DNA of 15,824 bases from the NCBI GenBank assembly GCA_945901035.1, contig CAMDKN010000009.1, positions 1-15,824 on the forward strand. Direction: 5' to 3'. The stretch comes from Gulosibacter massiliensis. GTDB taxonomy: Bacteria > Actinomycetota > Actinomycetes > Actinomycetales > Microbacteriaceae. Shown piece by piece: positions 1 through 8,022 of the stretch. The notes under the pieces were generated by a model that was not told where the DNA came from, did no database searches, and worked only from the letters and a program-made list of their open reading frames with translations. Made by a program: the position numbers and the translations under genes. Numbering within the stretch: position 1 is the first letter of the stretch; each line of letters opens with the position of its first letter.

Positions 1-226
1 TGGTCGCGTGCTTTCCTGAATACGACACCGCGGTGTTCTTCGCGAGAATCGTGATGCCCTTTTCGCGCTCGAGGTCGTTTGAGTCCATGACGCGGTCTTC
101 GACCGAACCGTGTGCGGCGAACGAGCCGGTCTGACGAAGCATCGCGTCAACCAGAGTCGTCTTGCCGTGGTCAACGTGAGCGACAATCGCCACATTTCGA
201 AGATCGTTTCGTGTGGCGAGAGCCAT
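1..226 (-). CDS. typA: GTPase TypA/BipA, N-terminal part (cut by window edge)
   Basis: TypA/BipA is a translational GTPase related to EF-G and LepA that binds the 70S ribosome and supports growth under stress and cold. Only the first 75 codons are present. They show the G1/P-loop AHVDHGKTT at residues 16-24 (K22) and the switch I region [14 protein letters not shown] at about 47-60, which is characteristic of TypA rather than EF-Tu. The ATG at 226 is supported by an AAAGGA ribosome site. That site overlaps the TAA stop of the ABC ATPase gene upstream, with 11 bases between stop and start, so the two are probably co-transcribed and translationally coupled. The 3' part lies outside the window. 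Identification is firm from the motifs; operon membership is inferred from spacing. Confidence 0.95.
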   Translation of the reverse strand, partial: MALATRNDLRNVAIVAHVDHGKTTLVDAMLRQTGSFAAHGSVEDRVMDSNDLEREKGITILAKNTAVSYSGKHAT

Positions 227-237
227 GGTGAAATCCT

Positions 238-1890
238 TTAGGTAGTAGTGCGCGCACGTCGACGCTCGCGTTGTTCCTCGGGATCCGGAACGGGCACGGC
301 GGCGATGAGCCTCTTTGTGTAGGGGTCTTTCGGGTTACGCAGAATTTGATCCGTCGAACCCTGCTCTACGATTTTACCGTTATGCATGACCGCAATTCGG
401 TCACTGAGTAAATCGATGACCGCGAGGTCGTGCGAGATGAACAAAATGGCGAACTTTTGTACCTTCTGGATCTCAGTGAGAAGCGTCAAAACGCGCGCTT
501 GGACCGAGACGTCGAGCGCCGACGTCGGCTCATCCGCGACCAAAATCGAGGGGTCGAGTGCGAGAGCGCGAGCAATTCCGACGCGCTGACGCTGTCCTCC
601 CGACAACTCGTGGGGGTACCGGTTTCGGTACGTGCGCGGCAGTTCGACCATGTCGAGAAGTTCTTCGACGCGCGCGGAGACCTGTTCGCGAGTGAATCCA
701 CCGGCGAGGTCGAGCGGTTCGCCGATGCTCTCACCGATGGGCCAGCGCGGGTTGAGCGATGAACCGGGGTCTTGGAAAACGATTCCGATCTGTCGCCGAA
801 CCTCTCGCAATTTTGCGGCCGACACGTTGACCATGTCTTGACCCGCCACAACGATTGCTCCCGCGGACACCGGGAGCAGACCGACAACCGCGCGGCCAAT
901 CGTGGTCTTGCCGGACCCGGATTCGCCAACTAGTCCGAGAACTTCGCCGGGGTAGATGTCGATGGTCACGTCCTCGGCGGCGCGGAATGCTGATACTCGA
1001 CCGCGCTTCGGATACGTGATGTCGACGTTTTTGAGTGACAGCACCGGGGTTTCTCCGCTGTGGGATTTCGCCTTCGTTCCCGTGGCTGCGCCCGTACCGA
1101 GGTGAGGTACCGCGGCAAGAAGTTCCTTCGTGTAGTCAACCTGCGGTCGCTTGTAAATGTCCATCACGGAACCGGACTCGACGACTCGACCCTGCTTCAT
1201 GACGAGCACGTGGTCGGCCATGTCCGCGACAACACCCATGTCGTGGGTGATAAGGATGATGCCGGTTCCCAGTCGCTCGTTGAGCGAACGCAACAGATCC
1301 AGGATTTCCGCCTGAATCGTCACGTCGAGGGCGGTTGTCGGCTCGTCCGCGATGAGAACCTTGGGGTCACACGAAATCGACTGAGCAATCATCGCCCGTT
1401 GACGTTGTCCCCCCGACAATTGGTGCGGATACGAGTCAAACGCCTTCTTCGGGTCCGGCAATTCGACCATTCCGAGTAGCTCGATAGCGCGCGCCTTGGC
1501 GGCATTTCGTGAGAGTTTCGGGAAGTGCACTTTCAGTGCTTCGATGATCTGGAATCCGATTGTGTAGACCGGGTTCATCGCGGTCATCGGCTCCTGGAAG
1601 ATCACGGCGATTTCACGACCGCGAATCGCCCGAACTCGCTCGGGCGTTGCGGTGAGTGTGTCTTCTCCGCTGAGCAACACCGAACCCGTGGCTCGACCGT
1701 TGGTGGGCAACAACCCCAGCAAAGACATCGAGGACGCGGACTTGCCCGAACCCGACTCACCGACGATGGCGAGCACTTCACCCGCGCGCACGGAATAGTT
1801 CAACCCCTCGGCAGCCATCACCCATTCGCCGTCGACCCAAAAGTCGACTCCGAGATTTTGTGCCTCGAGGACAACAGTCTTTGCGCTCAT
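238..1890 (-). CDS. Double-domain ATPase of a peptide/nickel-type ABC importer (DppD-DppF fusion)
   Basis: This 550-residue cytoplasmic protein hydrolyses ATP to power the importer encoded upstream. It contains two complete nucleotide-binding domains. NBD1 has Walker A GESGSGKS at 44-51 (K50), Q-loop Q99, signature LSGGQ at 158-162, Walker B ending in E183 and switch H216. NBD2 has Walker A at 322-329 (K328), Q-loop Q373, signature at 429-433, Walker B ending in E454 and H487. Each half ends in an oligopeptide-transporter tail motif ([12 protein letters not shown] at about 252-263; [12 protein letters not shown] at about 522-533). All catalytic residues are intact in both sites, so both should be active. 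The ATG at 1890 has a near-perfect ribosome site, GGAGGTGA. The gene is separated from its permease genes by an opposite-strand gene, so it needs either read-through from upstream or its own promoter. Substrate is not deducible. Confidence 0.96.
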   Translation of the reverse strand: MSAKTVVLEAQNLGVDFWVDGEWVMAAEGLNYSVRAGEVLAIVGESGSGKSASSMSLLGLLPTNGRATGSVLLSGEDTLTATPERVRAIRGREIAVIFQEPMTAMNPVYTIGFQIIEALKVHFPKLSRNAAKARAIELLGMVELPDPKKAFDSYPHQLSGGQRQRAMIAQSISCDPKVLIADEPTTALDVTIQAEILDLLRSLNERLGTGIILITHDMGVVADMADHVLVMKQGRVVESGSVMDIYKRPQVDYTKELLAAVPHLGTGAATGTKAKSHSGETPVLSLKNVDITYPKRGRVSAFRAAEDVTIDIYPGEVLGLVGESGSGKTTIGRAVVGLLPVSAGAIVVAGQDMVNVSAAKLREVRRQIGIVFQDPGSSLNPRWPIGESIGEPLDLAGGFTREQVSARVEELLDMVELPRTYRNRYPHELSGGQRQRVGIARALALDPSILVADEPTSALDVSVQARVLTLLTEIQKVQKFAILFISHDLAVIDLLSDRIAVMHNGKIVEQGSTDQILRNPKDPYTKRLIAAVPVPDPEEQRERRRARTTT

Positions 1891-1919
1891 CGGGTCACCT
1901 CCGTGACAACATAGTGTTC

Positions 1920-2489
1920 ATGACCACGTTCACGTCGCGTTCCGGCAAAATCATCGCCGCCGTGTTCATCGTCGTTTTCGGCGGCGCTGCAGCAACCACC
2001 GCCGCAACAAGCGGATTCGTCGACGGTTTGCGCGCTATCGGCGTTACCGCATTCCTCGCAACGGCCATCTACGCAACATTCTGGCGACCGCGACTGATCA
2101 TTCGCGAGACGGGAGTGAACGTTCGAAACGGCGTCGCGTCCCACGAGATCGAATGGGGCGCCATCACCCGCATCGACACCAAGTGGGGTTTGACCCTCTT
2201 CCTCGACAAGCGACGCATCAACGTCTGGGCCGCACCCGCACCCAGCCGCTACGCCGCCATGACTGCGAGTCGAGACCAGGGTCAACACCTGCCCGAGTCC
2301 ACCTATCTCGCGGGTACTGTCCGTCCCGGCGATCTCGTCACCACCGACTCCGGCGGAGCAGCAGCCCTGATTCGTCGTCACTGGGAACGGCGTGGGGACG
2401 ATCGCGCCCTGGTCGAGACGCGAATCAGCGTCCCGATGGTTGTCGCGTTGAGCGTTACCGCCGCCGCAGCAGCCGCCCTGGTTTTCTGA
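1920..2489 (+). CDS. PH-domain (bPH_6-type) membrane protein
   Basis: The predicted 189-residue protein has hydrophobic segments at about 11-29 and 38-54, then a soluble domain at about 56-165 and a last hydrophobic segment at about 171-189. The soluble part begins PRLIIRETGVNVRNG and continues EIEWGAITRID and INVWAAPAPSRY. This pattern is typical of bacterial PH-like domains (bPH_6 type) found in actinobacterial membrane proteins of unknown function. I chose the ATG at 1920; an in-frame GTG at 1914 is the main alternative. There is no Shine-Dalgarno sequence, so translation may be leaderless, although no clear -10 box fits. The gene lies on the strand opposite to the ABC operon: its start is 29 bases from the divergent ATPase start and its end is 14 bases from the convergent permease end. 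No specific role can be assigned. Confidence 0.85.
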   Translation: MTTFTSRSGKIIAAVFIVVFGGAAATTAATSGFVDGLRAIGVTAFLATAIYATFWRPRLIIRETGVNVRNGVASHEIEWGAITRIDTKWGLTLFLDKRRINVWAAPAPSRYAAMTASRDQGQHLPESTYLAGTVRPGDLVTTDSGGAAALIRRHWERRGDDRALVETRISVPMVVALSVTAAAAAALVF

Positions 2490-2503
2490 CACGAAATCGC
2501 TCA

Positions 2504-3568
2504 TCAGTTTCCACCCCCGGTGAGTTCGCGGAACTGACGCGAGAGGCTCGCCGTCTTGGGGACGCGTCGTTGACGCGGGTCGAACGCGTCGCGGAGCCCA
2601 TCACCGATGAAGTTGATGCACAGTGCAATCGCGACAATGAAGAGACCCGGATACCAGAACAACCAGGGCCTCGTCTTGAACGCCTCGTTGTACTGCGAGA
2701 TGATTTGGCCCAGTGAAATGTCCGGCGCGGTGATTCCGAAACCGAGGAAGGACAAGGCCGTTTCGGTCAAAATCGCGGCGCTCATCAACAGCGTTGCGTT
2801 GACCACAACGATCCCGATGGAGTTCGGCAGAATGTGGCGGAAAATGATGCGACTGTTGGACGCGCCGGCAACGCGGGCTGCGTCGACGAACTCACGTTCA
2901 CGCAGGGCGAGGAACTCACCGCGCACCAGACGGGCGAGTCCGGTCCACGACACCAGCCCAAGCAGGATTCCCAGCGAGATGGCGTTTCCACCGATGGTGC
3001 GTCCCAGCACGGCACCGAGAATGAGTCCCGGGACGATGATAATGACGTCGGTCATGCGCATCAGCAAGTTGTCGAGCCAACCGCGAATGAAGCCGGCGAT
3101 GGAGCCGATGAGCACTCCAATCACCGTGGCAAGCGAGCCGATGAGTGCGACAACCGTGAGTGATTGCTGGATACCGCGCATCACGCGGGCGAAAATGTCC
3201 TTGCCCAGCGTGTCTTGGCCGAACGGGTGCTCCCACGAGGGCAGACCGCCGGGTGTGGTGATCGGGTAGTTGCGATACCAGTCGTAGGGCCACCAGCCCG
3301 AAATTCGCAGACCATCCAGGATGATCTCGCCGCTTTCGGTATCTGCAGCAAGACGACCCGTTCCACCAATGATTGTTCCGACCGAGGTGAACGCGAGCAG
3401 AACGATGATCCCCAACACGATCATGCTCGTGACGGCGGCTTTGTGCTGGAAGAACCGTCGACGCACGATGGTCGTGAGGCTGAGCCCCTCGATCTGTCGT
3501 TGTTCAATCGTCAGCTCGGAAAGCGCGAGCTGCTCGGTTCGCGGCGGGGTGAGCTTTTTGCGTGCCAT
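2504..3568 (-). CDS. ABC importer inner-membrane permease, DppC/OppC type
   Basis: This 354-residue permease is the second membrane subunit of the peptide/nickel-type importer. It has a charged cytoplasmic N-terminus, a first membrane span at about 49-67 (OppC_N region), and the classical DppC entry motif HPFGQDTLGKDIFARVMRG. The ATPase-coupling EAA loop follows (EREFVDAARVAGASNSRIIF). The end, IGDGLRDAFDPRQRR, is also typical of the family. The length is slightly above the usual 280-320 because of the N-terminal extension and a loop (GGLPSWEHPFG region). The ATG at 3568 lies 2 bases after the stop of the DppB-type gene and has GGAGG eight bases upstream, so the two permeases are made from one message. 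The 3' end converges with the plus-strand PH-domain gene with only 14 bases between stops. Confidence 0.95.
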   Translation of the reverse strand: MARKKLTPPRTEQLALSELTIEQRQIEGLSLTTIVRRRFFQHKAAVTSMIVLGIIVLLAFTSVGTIIGGTGRLAADTESGEIILDGLRISGWWPYDWYRNYPITTPGGLPSWEHPFGQDTLGKDIFARVMRGIQQSLTVVALIGSLATVIGVLIGSIAGFIRGWLDNLLMRMTDVIIIVPGLILGAVLGRTIGGNAISLGILLGLVSWTGLARLVRGEFLALREREFVDAARVAGASNSRIIFRHILPNSIGIVVVNATLLMSAAILTETALSFLGFGITAPDISLGQIISQYNEAFKTRPWLFWYPGLFIVAIALCINFIGDGLRDAFDPRQRRVPKTASLSRQFRELTGGGN

Positions 3569-3570
3569 GA

Positions 3571-5121
3571 TTACGCCTCCGTAATGCGAATGCGCGGGTC
3601 GAGGGCGGAGTACGCCAGGTCAGCGAGAATGTTGAAAATCACGGCGGCGACTCCCGTGACCAGGAACACGCCCATCACGAGGTTGACGTCCACCTGGGAC
3701 AAACCCTGGTTGAACAATGCCCCCATGCCCTGCCACGCGAACACTCGCTCAGTGATGATCGCCCCGCCAATCACCGCACCGAAATCAAACGCGACGATTG
3801 TGGCAATCGGGATCAGGGTGTTTCGGAACGCGTGTCGCATGATGACAGTGGTCTCGGGCAACCCCTTGGCTCGCGCGGTTCTCACGTAGTCCTGGTTGAG
3901 GACCTCGAGCAACGTCGCTCGGGTGTACCGCGTGTAGCCCGCCACCGAGATGATCATGAGGGCGATAGTGGGCAGGATGAGGTGCGTTGACGAATCGAGC
4001 AACCGCATCCACGTGTCCTCGTCCTTCGCGAGGATTGGCGTGTTTGCTCCGATTGTGGAGATGACCCCGGACCGCAACGGGATGATCTGGACGTAATCGC
4101 CCCACCGCATGAACATTTGGTCGAGGACCAGTGGCGCGGTCGCGAGAGCACCCGTGATCGCCGCGACGCGCATCGCTTCGATTCGGTCGTCACCCCCGAA
4201 GAAGAATCCCGCGGCGACACCGACCCCGGCCAGCAGTGCGGCGACGGCGGCGATGGCGAGCGGGTGGTTGAAGTAGAACCACACAAACTGAAGCGGGAAC
4301 CACAGCGCGATGACCGCCAAAACTGTGGCTCCGACCGAGAACTGCATCGTCCGTTTGGTCAGGTTGGAGGTGACGAACAGCATCAGCGCCCCCAACCCCG
4401 CTCCGAGGAGTGCGATACCGATGATTCCGATCGAGGGGCTGCCGAACCACTGGGTGATGTCCGCCAACACCAATACTCCGGTTGTCAACACGAGCGTGAT
4501 GATTGCTGACCGGATTCGCAGGCGAAGGTGACCCCCGACAACGGCCTGGACGATCAACCCGAGGACGAGCCCGATTCCCAGTGCGATCCACCAGGGAATC
4601 GCCGGTTCACCCAAGAATTCGTTGAATCGGATGGCCCCGAATTCTTTGAGCAAAACGGCGACCCAGAAAATGGGGAGTGAGTAAAAAATGAACGCGGTGA
4701 ACGTGACGGTGTAGTCGTACCCGCTGTACTGGCGCAGTGCAACCGTCATACCGATCGCAACACCGAAAAGAATCGAGAGGACTGTCGCCAAGATCACGAG
4801 TGACAAGGTCGAGGCCATCGCGTTTGCGAGCGCACTCGCCACGGGTTCGTCTCCGCGAATGACGGAAATACCCAAATTGCACTGACCGATCACACAGCCC
4901 GCAGCCCCGCCCAGCCACTTGAAATAGCGGAAAAACGGCGGGGTATCGAGGTCGAGCTTTTCGGTGAGCGTCTCGCGCTTGGCGACGGATGCAGGGTCGT
5001 TCTGGATTCGCAGATCCTCGAGCGGGTCACCCGAATTGGCGGTCAGCATGTACACAAAGAAGGACGCAACCAACAAAACGACCAGCGTGGCCGCGAGGCG
5101 GCGTGTGATAAAACTTAACAT
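3571..5121 (-). CDS. ABC importer inner-membrane permease, DppB/OppB type, with extra membrane insert
   Basis: This is the first membrane subunit of the importer. I start it at ATG 5121 (516 residues) because MLSFITRRLAATLVVLL matches the usual DppB beginning; a TTG at 5166 would add 15 polar residues and lacks a better ribosome site. The first span is at about 9-26. Spans at about 105-127 and 138-158 follow. The EAA coupling loop lies at about 402-439 (VLNQDYVRTARAKGLPE...). The C-terminus ALDPRIR is typical. DppB proteins are usually about 310-340 residues. The excess is an insert at about 175-337 holding five or six additional hydrophobic segments between the third canonical span and the EAA half. 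Two cysteines (C76, C81) sit in the external loop. The gene overlaps nothing and is followed 2 bases later by the DppC-type gene. Confidence 0.93.
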   Translation of the reverse strand: MLSFITRRLAATLVVLLVASFFVYMLTANSGDPLEDLRIQNDPASVAKRETLTEKLDLDTPPFFRYFKWLGGAAGCVIGQCNLGISVIRGDEPVASALANAMASTLSLVILATVLSILFGVAIGMTVALRQYSGYDYTVTFTAFIFYSLPIFWVAVLLKEFGAIRFNEFLGEPAIPWWIALGIGLVLGLIVQAVVGGHLRLRIRSAIITLVLTTGVLVLADITQWFGSPSIGIIGIALLGAGLGALMLFVTSNLTKRTMQFSVGATVLAVIALWFPLQFVWFYFNHPLAIAAVAALLAGVGVAAGFFFGGDDRIEAMRVAAITGALATAPLVLDQMFMRWGDYVQIIPLRSGVISTIGANTPILAKDEDTWMRLLDSSTHLILPTIALMIISVAGYTRYTRATLLEVLNQDYVRTARAKGLPETTVIMRHAFRNTLIPIATIVAFDFGAVIGGAIITERVFAWQGMGALFNQGLSQVDVNLVMGVFLVTGVAAVIFNILADLAYSALDPRIRITEA

Positions 5122-5217
5122 GCTTTCCCAACCGACCTTCCCGTCGTTGGAAAGGTCCTTCGGCAATCATAGCCATCCCCGCACCCTCCCCACCAAAGTC
5201 CCGCACGAAACGGCGAA

Positions 5218-5243
5218 GGGCCGGGCGTTTTCACGCCCGACCC
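5218..5243 (-). other. Intercistronic hairpin with GAAA tetraloop after the binding-protein gene
   Basis: Read on the minus strand, an 11-base-pair stem (one G-U pair) of GGGTCGGGCGT and ACGCCCGGCCC closes a GAAA (GNRA) loop. It lies 22 bases after the stop of the binding-protein gene and about 100 bases before the DppB-type start. No U-tract follows, so it is not a canonical terminator. In ABC importers such a hairpin often protects the 3' end of the binding-protein message, or partly terminates, so that more binding protein than permease is made. That role here is inference. Confidence 0.7.
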
Positions 5244-5265
5244 CAGCCTTGATGTGATGAATCGA

Positions 5266-7074
5266 CTACTGCGCTGCAGCAGCCGGTGCCCACTCCCAGT
5301 AGTTCCAGAAGTAGCCGGTCGACAGCGGGTTCGACGAGACGCCGGTCGTGCCCTTGTCCCACCAGGTCAAACCGGGGAACTGGAAGATGGGCAGCGATGC
5401 TGCGTCACCCCACAGTGCCGCCTCGACTGCGGTCTGGAGCTCGACCTGCTTGGCAGGGTCAAGTTCCGTCTCGAGTGCCGCGAGGTTTTCGTCAACCGTC
5501 GGGTTGGCGTAGTCCTGGAAGTTGGACGGCTTGTCCGTTCCGTACTGCTGGTCGTTACCCGTAATCGCGAGGCTCGACGAGCTCCACGCGAAGATAACTG
5601 CGTCGTGCGGGTTGATCGGGTAAAGCGTCGGGTCGGTGAACTCCCAGTTCGGCTCGTTCGTGTCAATCACGTTGAAGCCAGCCTTGAGGCTGTTCGCCTG
5701 GATCAGTTCGAGTTCCTGCGAGCGACGAACGTTGCCCGTGGGGTACCAGAACTTGACATCGATCGGAGTCGAGATGCCGGCGTCCGCGAGGATGCCAATT
5801 GCCTTCTCGACGCGCTCGGCGTCGGTTCCCGAGTAGAAGTCCGAACCGTTAGCCGAAACGATTGCCTCATAGTTGGGCGATCCGGGGATCGTCAACAGCG
5901 AGTTACGAAGTTCAGCGTTGGGGTTCAGCGGCTTGATGATGGTGTCGAGGATCTGGTCGCGCGGGATCGTCAGCAAGAATGCCTGACGGGCTGCGAGAGC
6001 AGTCGCTGCGTCTCCACCATAGGTCGCGGGGTCAAACGGTCCACCGTTGTTGAAGGTGAGGTCAACGTGCTCGTAGGCAGCCTCGTCACCACCGGTGAAG
6101 GTTCCGTTCTGAAGTCCCTCAACAAGCGCGAGGAGGTCAGCCGTGGGCTGTCCCGACGCAACCTGAACGTCACCGTTGTCGACAGCCTGAACTGCAGCGG
6201 TCGGGTCAGCGATTTCGCGGATCGTGATGCGCTCGTACTTGGGCGAAGGTCCCCAGGTGTACAGGGGGTTTGCCACGAGGGTGACGTAGGAGTCGGTGAC
6301 AACTTCTTCGACCCGGTAAGGCCCGTTGGAGAGGAACACCTTGGACATTGCGCCGTCGGTGGGGTCCGTGTCCGCCGCGGTTGCGTCGGTCACCTGGTAA
6401 CCCGTGTTCCACGCGTCTGCGACAGGCTGGAGCCATGCGGTGTCGCCCGCCGTGACGGCCTCGATGAACTTGGCCTTGGCGTCGGCGGGGTCTGTGATGT
6501 CGGGGTGAGCGAGCATGACGGTTCCGTGAGCCGAAACACCAACACCGAAGTTGATCTCCCAGTCCACGTACTTCTTGTCATAGGCGAACTCGAGCGACTT
6601 GCCACTGACCGTCGGAAGAGTCGACGCGAGGTCGTCACGCGGTGCGGCGTGAAGGAACGTGTAGGTGTCGTCGGCGTTCTTGAAGTATCCGAAACCGGCT
6701 ACCCATGCGAGGAGCATGTCTGCTCCGTCCACAGCGACGCCATCCGACCACGTGACAGCGTCGTTGACGGTGTACTTGACGGTGAGGGGCTCATCGCTGG
6801 TCTTCTGGTACGTTCCGAACTGCTCGCTCAGCAAAAGAGCGGGCGTGTTGTCGTAGTAGTTGAAGCCCGAGTTCGCAACGTACGACGGGAGCAGGTTAGC
6901 AACGTTGTTGCCACTGGCCGACGAGGGGTTGAACTCCGACGCGATGTCATTCCAGCCGACCGTGATGGACGTGCCTTCGATGACCTCGGATTGATACGGA
7001 AGCGCGCAACCGGAAAGAACGAGAACGCTCGCTCCGACGGCGGCCACCGAAGCGAGAATTCGCTTGGTTTTCAT
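5266..7074 (-). CDS. ABC importer substrate-binding lipoprotein, SBP family 5 (peptide/nickel type)
   Basis: This 602-residue lipoprotein captures substrate outside the membrane and delivers it to the permeases encoded downstream. The signal peptide MKTKRILASVAAVGASVLVL runs into the lipobox LSGC, so C23 is the predicted lipidated residue. The mature protein has family-5 hallmarks: an N-terminal strand (TSITVGWND), the motif AVTWSDG at about 106-112 followed by a D.LLAW segment, and a C-terminal region rich in Trp (LTWWDKG, YFWNYWEWAP). I chose ATG 7074 because AGGAGG lies seven bases upstream; an in-frame GTG at 7095 would put seven residues before the signal peptide and lie upstream of that site. 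A strong promoter lies just upstream at 7104-7132. The length is in the normal range for the larger members of the family. Whether peptides or another solute are bound cannot be read from sequence. Confidence 0.95.
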   Translation of the reverse strand: MKTKRILASVAAVGASVLVLSGCALPYQSEVIEGTSITVGWNDIASEFNPSSASGNNVANLLPSYVANSGFNYYDNTPALLLSEQFGTYQKTSDEPLTVKYTVNDAVTWSDGVAVDGADMLLAWVAGFGYFKNADDTYTFLHAAPRDDLASTLPTVSGKSLEFAYDKKYVDWEINFGVGVSAHGTVMLAHPDITDPADAKAKFIEAVTAGDTAWLQPVADAWNTGYQVTDATAADTDPTDGAMSKVFLSNGPYRVEEVVTDSYVTLVANPLYTWGPSPKYERITIREIADPTAAVQAVDNGDVQVASGQPTADLLALVEGLQNGTFTGGDEAAYEHVDLTFNNGGPFDPATYGGDAATALAARQAFLLTIPRDQILDTIIKPLNPNAELRNSLLTIPGSPNYEAIVSANGSDFYSGTDAERVEKAIGILADAGISTPIDVKFWYPTGNVRRSQELELIQANSLKAGFNVIDTNEPNWEFTDPTLYPINPHDAVIFAWSSSSLAITGNDQQYGTDKPSNFQDYANPTVDENLAALETELDPAKQVELQTAVEAALWGDAASLPIFQFPGLTWWDKGTTGVSSNPLSTGYFWNYWEWAPAAAAQ

Positions 7075-7103
7075 TGATTTCCTCCTGTTAGACACGGTTA
7101 AAA

Positions 7104-7132
7104 ATTATTCCGCGGTGCGGAACGTGTGTCAT
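7104..7132 (-). promoter_or_regulatory. Promoter of the ABC importer operon
   Basis: On the minus strand the -35 box ATGACA (7127-7132) is separated by 17 bases from the -10 box AATAAT (7104-7109). Each matches the vegetative sigma consensus at five of six positions. Transcription would start near 7097, giving a leader of about 23 bases that contains AGGAGG before ATG 7074. A weaker alternative, TTGACG at 7199-7204 with TAACGC at 7176-7181, lies further upstream. No operator palindrome was evident. Confidence 0.7.
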
Positions 7133-7242
7133 TGGTTCCTCACAGACTATTGCCCCGAGCGACCCAAAAAGGCGAGCGTTATGAAACAGTTAGGTTAGCG
7201 TCAATCATTGTGTCCCGGCTGGCTCGCTGAAAAGAGACAAAA

Positions 7243-8004
7243 ATGCCCCGAATTCGCTCCGAAATCGTTGTTGTTCTGCTGCTGAGCTACGGGATGTCCG
7301 CGCTGTACTCGTTGGTCGGAATCGCCAATCGGCTCTCCCAGCCAACCCCGCTTTCTCAACAGACCGCCACTCTCAATCGTCCGCTCGCCACGCAAGAGTT
7401 GTTCGATTTGCTGTACCAATTGCTCGGAATCGCGTCGGGACTAGCACCCGTCGCTCTCGTTCTCTGGTTAGTGTGGCGAGATTCCACCCCGCGCCTCGGC
7501 GCGATCGGGTTGGGGTGGCCGGGCGGATTCACCTGGCCCAAACTGGGACGCGAAATAGCGGCCGGTTTCGGGCTTGCCGCCCTCATTGGTATACCCGGAA
7601 TCGGGGTGTATCTCGCGGCGCGCGCCCTCGATCTGGGTGTGACCGTGGTCCCCACCGCGCTCGACGCCCACTGGTGGACTATTCTCGTTCTGATTTTGTG
7701 GGCGCTGCGGGCGGGACTCGGCGAAGAAATCATCGTCGTCGGTTATCTGTTCGATCGGCTCAAGGCGATCGGCTGGACACCATGGCTCATCATCGGGGCG
7801 GCCGCTTTGCTACGCGGCACCTACCATCTGTACCAAGGCTTCGGCGGATTCGCGGGGAACATCGCGATGGGACTCATTTTCGGGGCAATCTATACGCGCA
7901 CCAAACGACTCGCGCCGCTGATCGTCGCTCACGTGCTCATCGACATCACCGCGTTCGTCGGTTACCCGCTCGCGGTGATTCTCTTCCCCGGGGTCTTCGC
8001 CTAG
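7243..8004 (+). CDS. CPBP-family intramembrane metalloprotease (CAAX/Abi type)
   Basis: This 253-residue membrane protein belongs to the CPBP (CAAX protease and bacteriocin-processing) family. Hydrophobic spans lie at about 9-28, 58-78, 103-127, 145-158, 178-191, 203-217 and 223-247. The metal-site motifs are motif 1 EEIIVVGYLFDRL at 161-173 (E161, E162), motif 2 with R191 and H195 (RGTYHLYQG), and motif 3 with H230 and D234 (AHVLID). The usual EExxxR arginine is V166 here; EE..VVGYL is, from general knowledge, a recurrent actinobacterial variant. ATG 7243 follows a weak AAAGAGA ribosome site. The gene is divergent from the ABC operon (168 bases between starts) and converges with the glycine-cleavage gene, 18 bases apart. 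Substrate is unknown; family members act in prenyl-protein processing, peptide maturation or immunity. Confidence 0.9.
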   Translation: MPRIRSEIVVVLLLSYGMSALYSLVGIANRLSQPTPLSQQTATLNRPLATQELFDLLYQLLGIASGLAPVALVLWLVWRDSTPRLGAIGLGWPGGFTWPKLGREIAAGFGLAALIGIPGIGVYLAARALDLGVTVVPTALDAHWWTILVLILWALRAGLGEEIIVVGYLFDRLKAIGWTPWLIIGAAALLRGTYHLYQGFGGFAGNIAMGLIFGAIYTRTKRLAPLIVAHVLIDITAFVGYPLAVILFPGVFA

Positions 8005-8022
8005 CAACCCCCGCCCTCGCCT

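Noticed and set aside
5122..5166. TTG start at 5166 for the DppB-type permease
   Set aside because: It adds 15 polar residues before a typical DppB N-terminus and has no better ribosome site. It is not wholly excluded, because the site before ATG 5121 (GGGAAAG) is very close to the start codon.
5254..7077. A 607-codon open frame on the plus strand across the binding-protein gene
   Set aside because: It is antisense to a gene with a signal peptide, lipobox and family motifs. The predicted protein is Arg/Val/Asp-rich without domains, as expected for a shadow frame in GC-rich coding DNA.
7075..7095. GTG start at 7095 for the binding protein
   Set aside because: It lies upstream of the AGGAGG site used by ATG 7074 and only two bases from the predicted transcription start.
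8005..8022. Bidirectional terminator between the CPBP gene and gcvHP
   Set aside because: The 18 bases between the convergent stops contain no inverted repeat and no T-tract.
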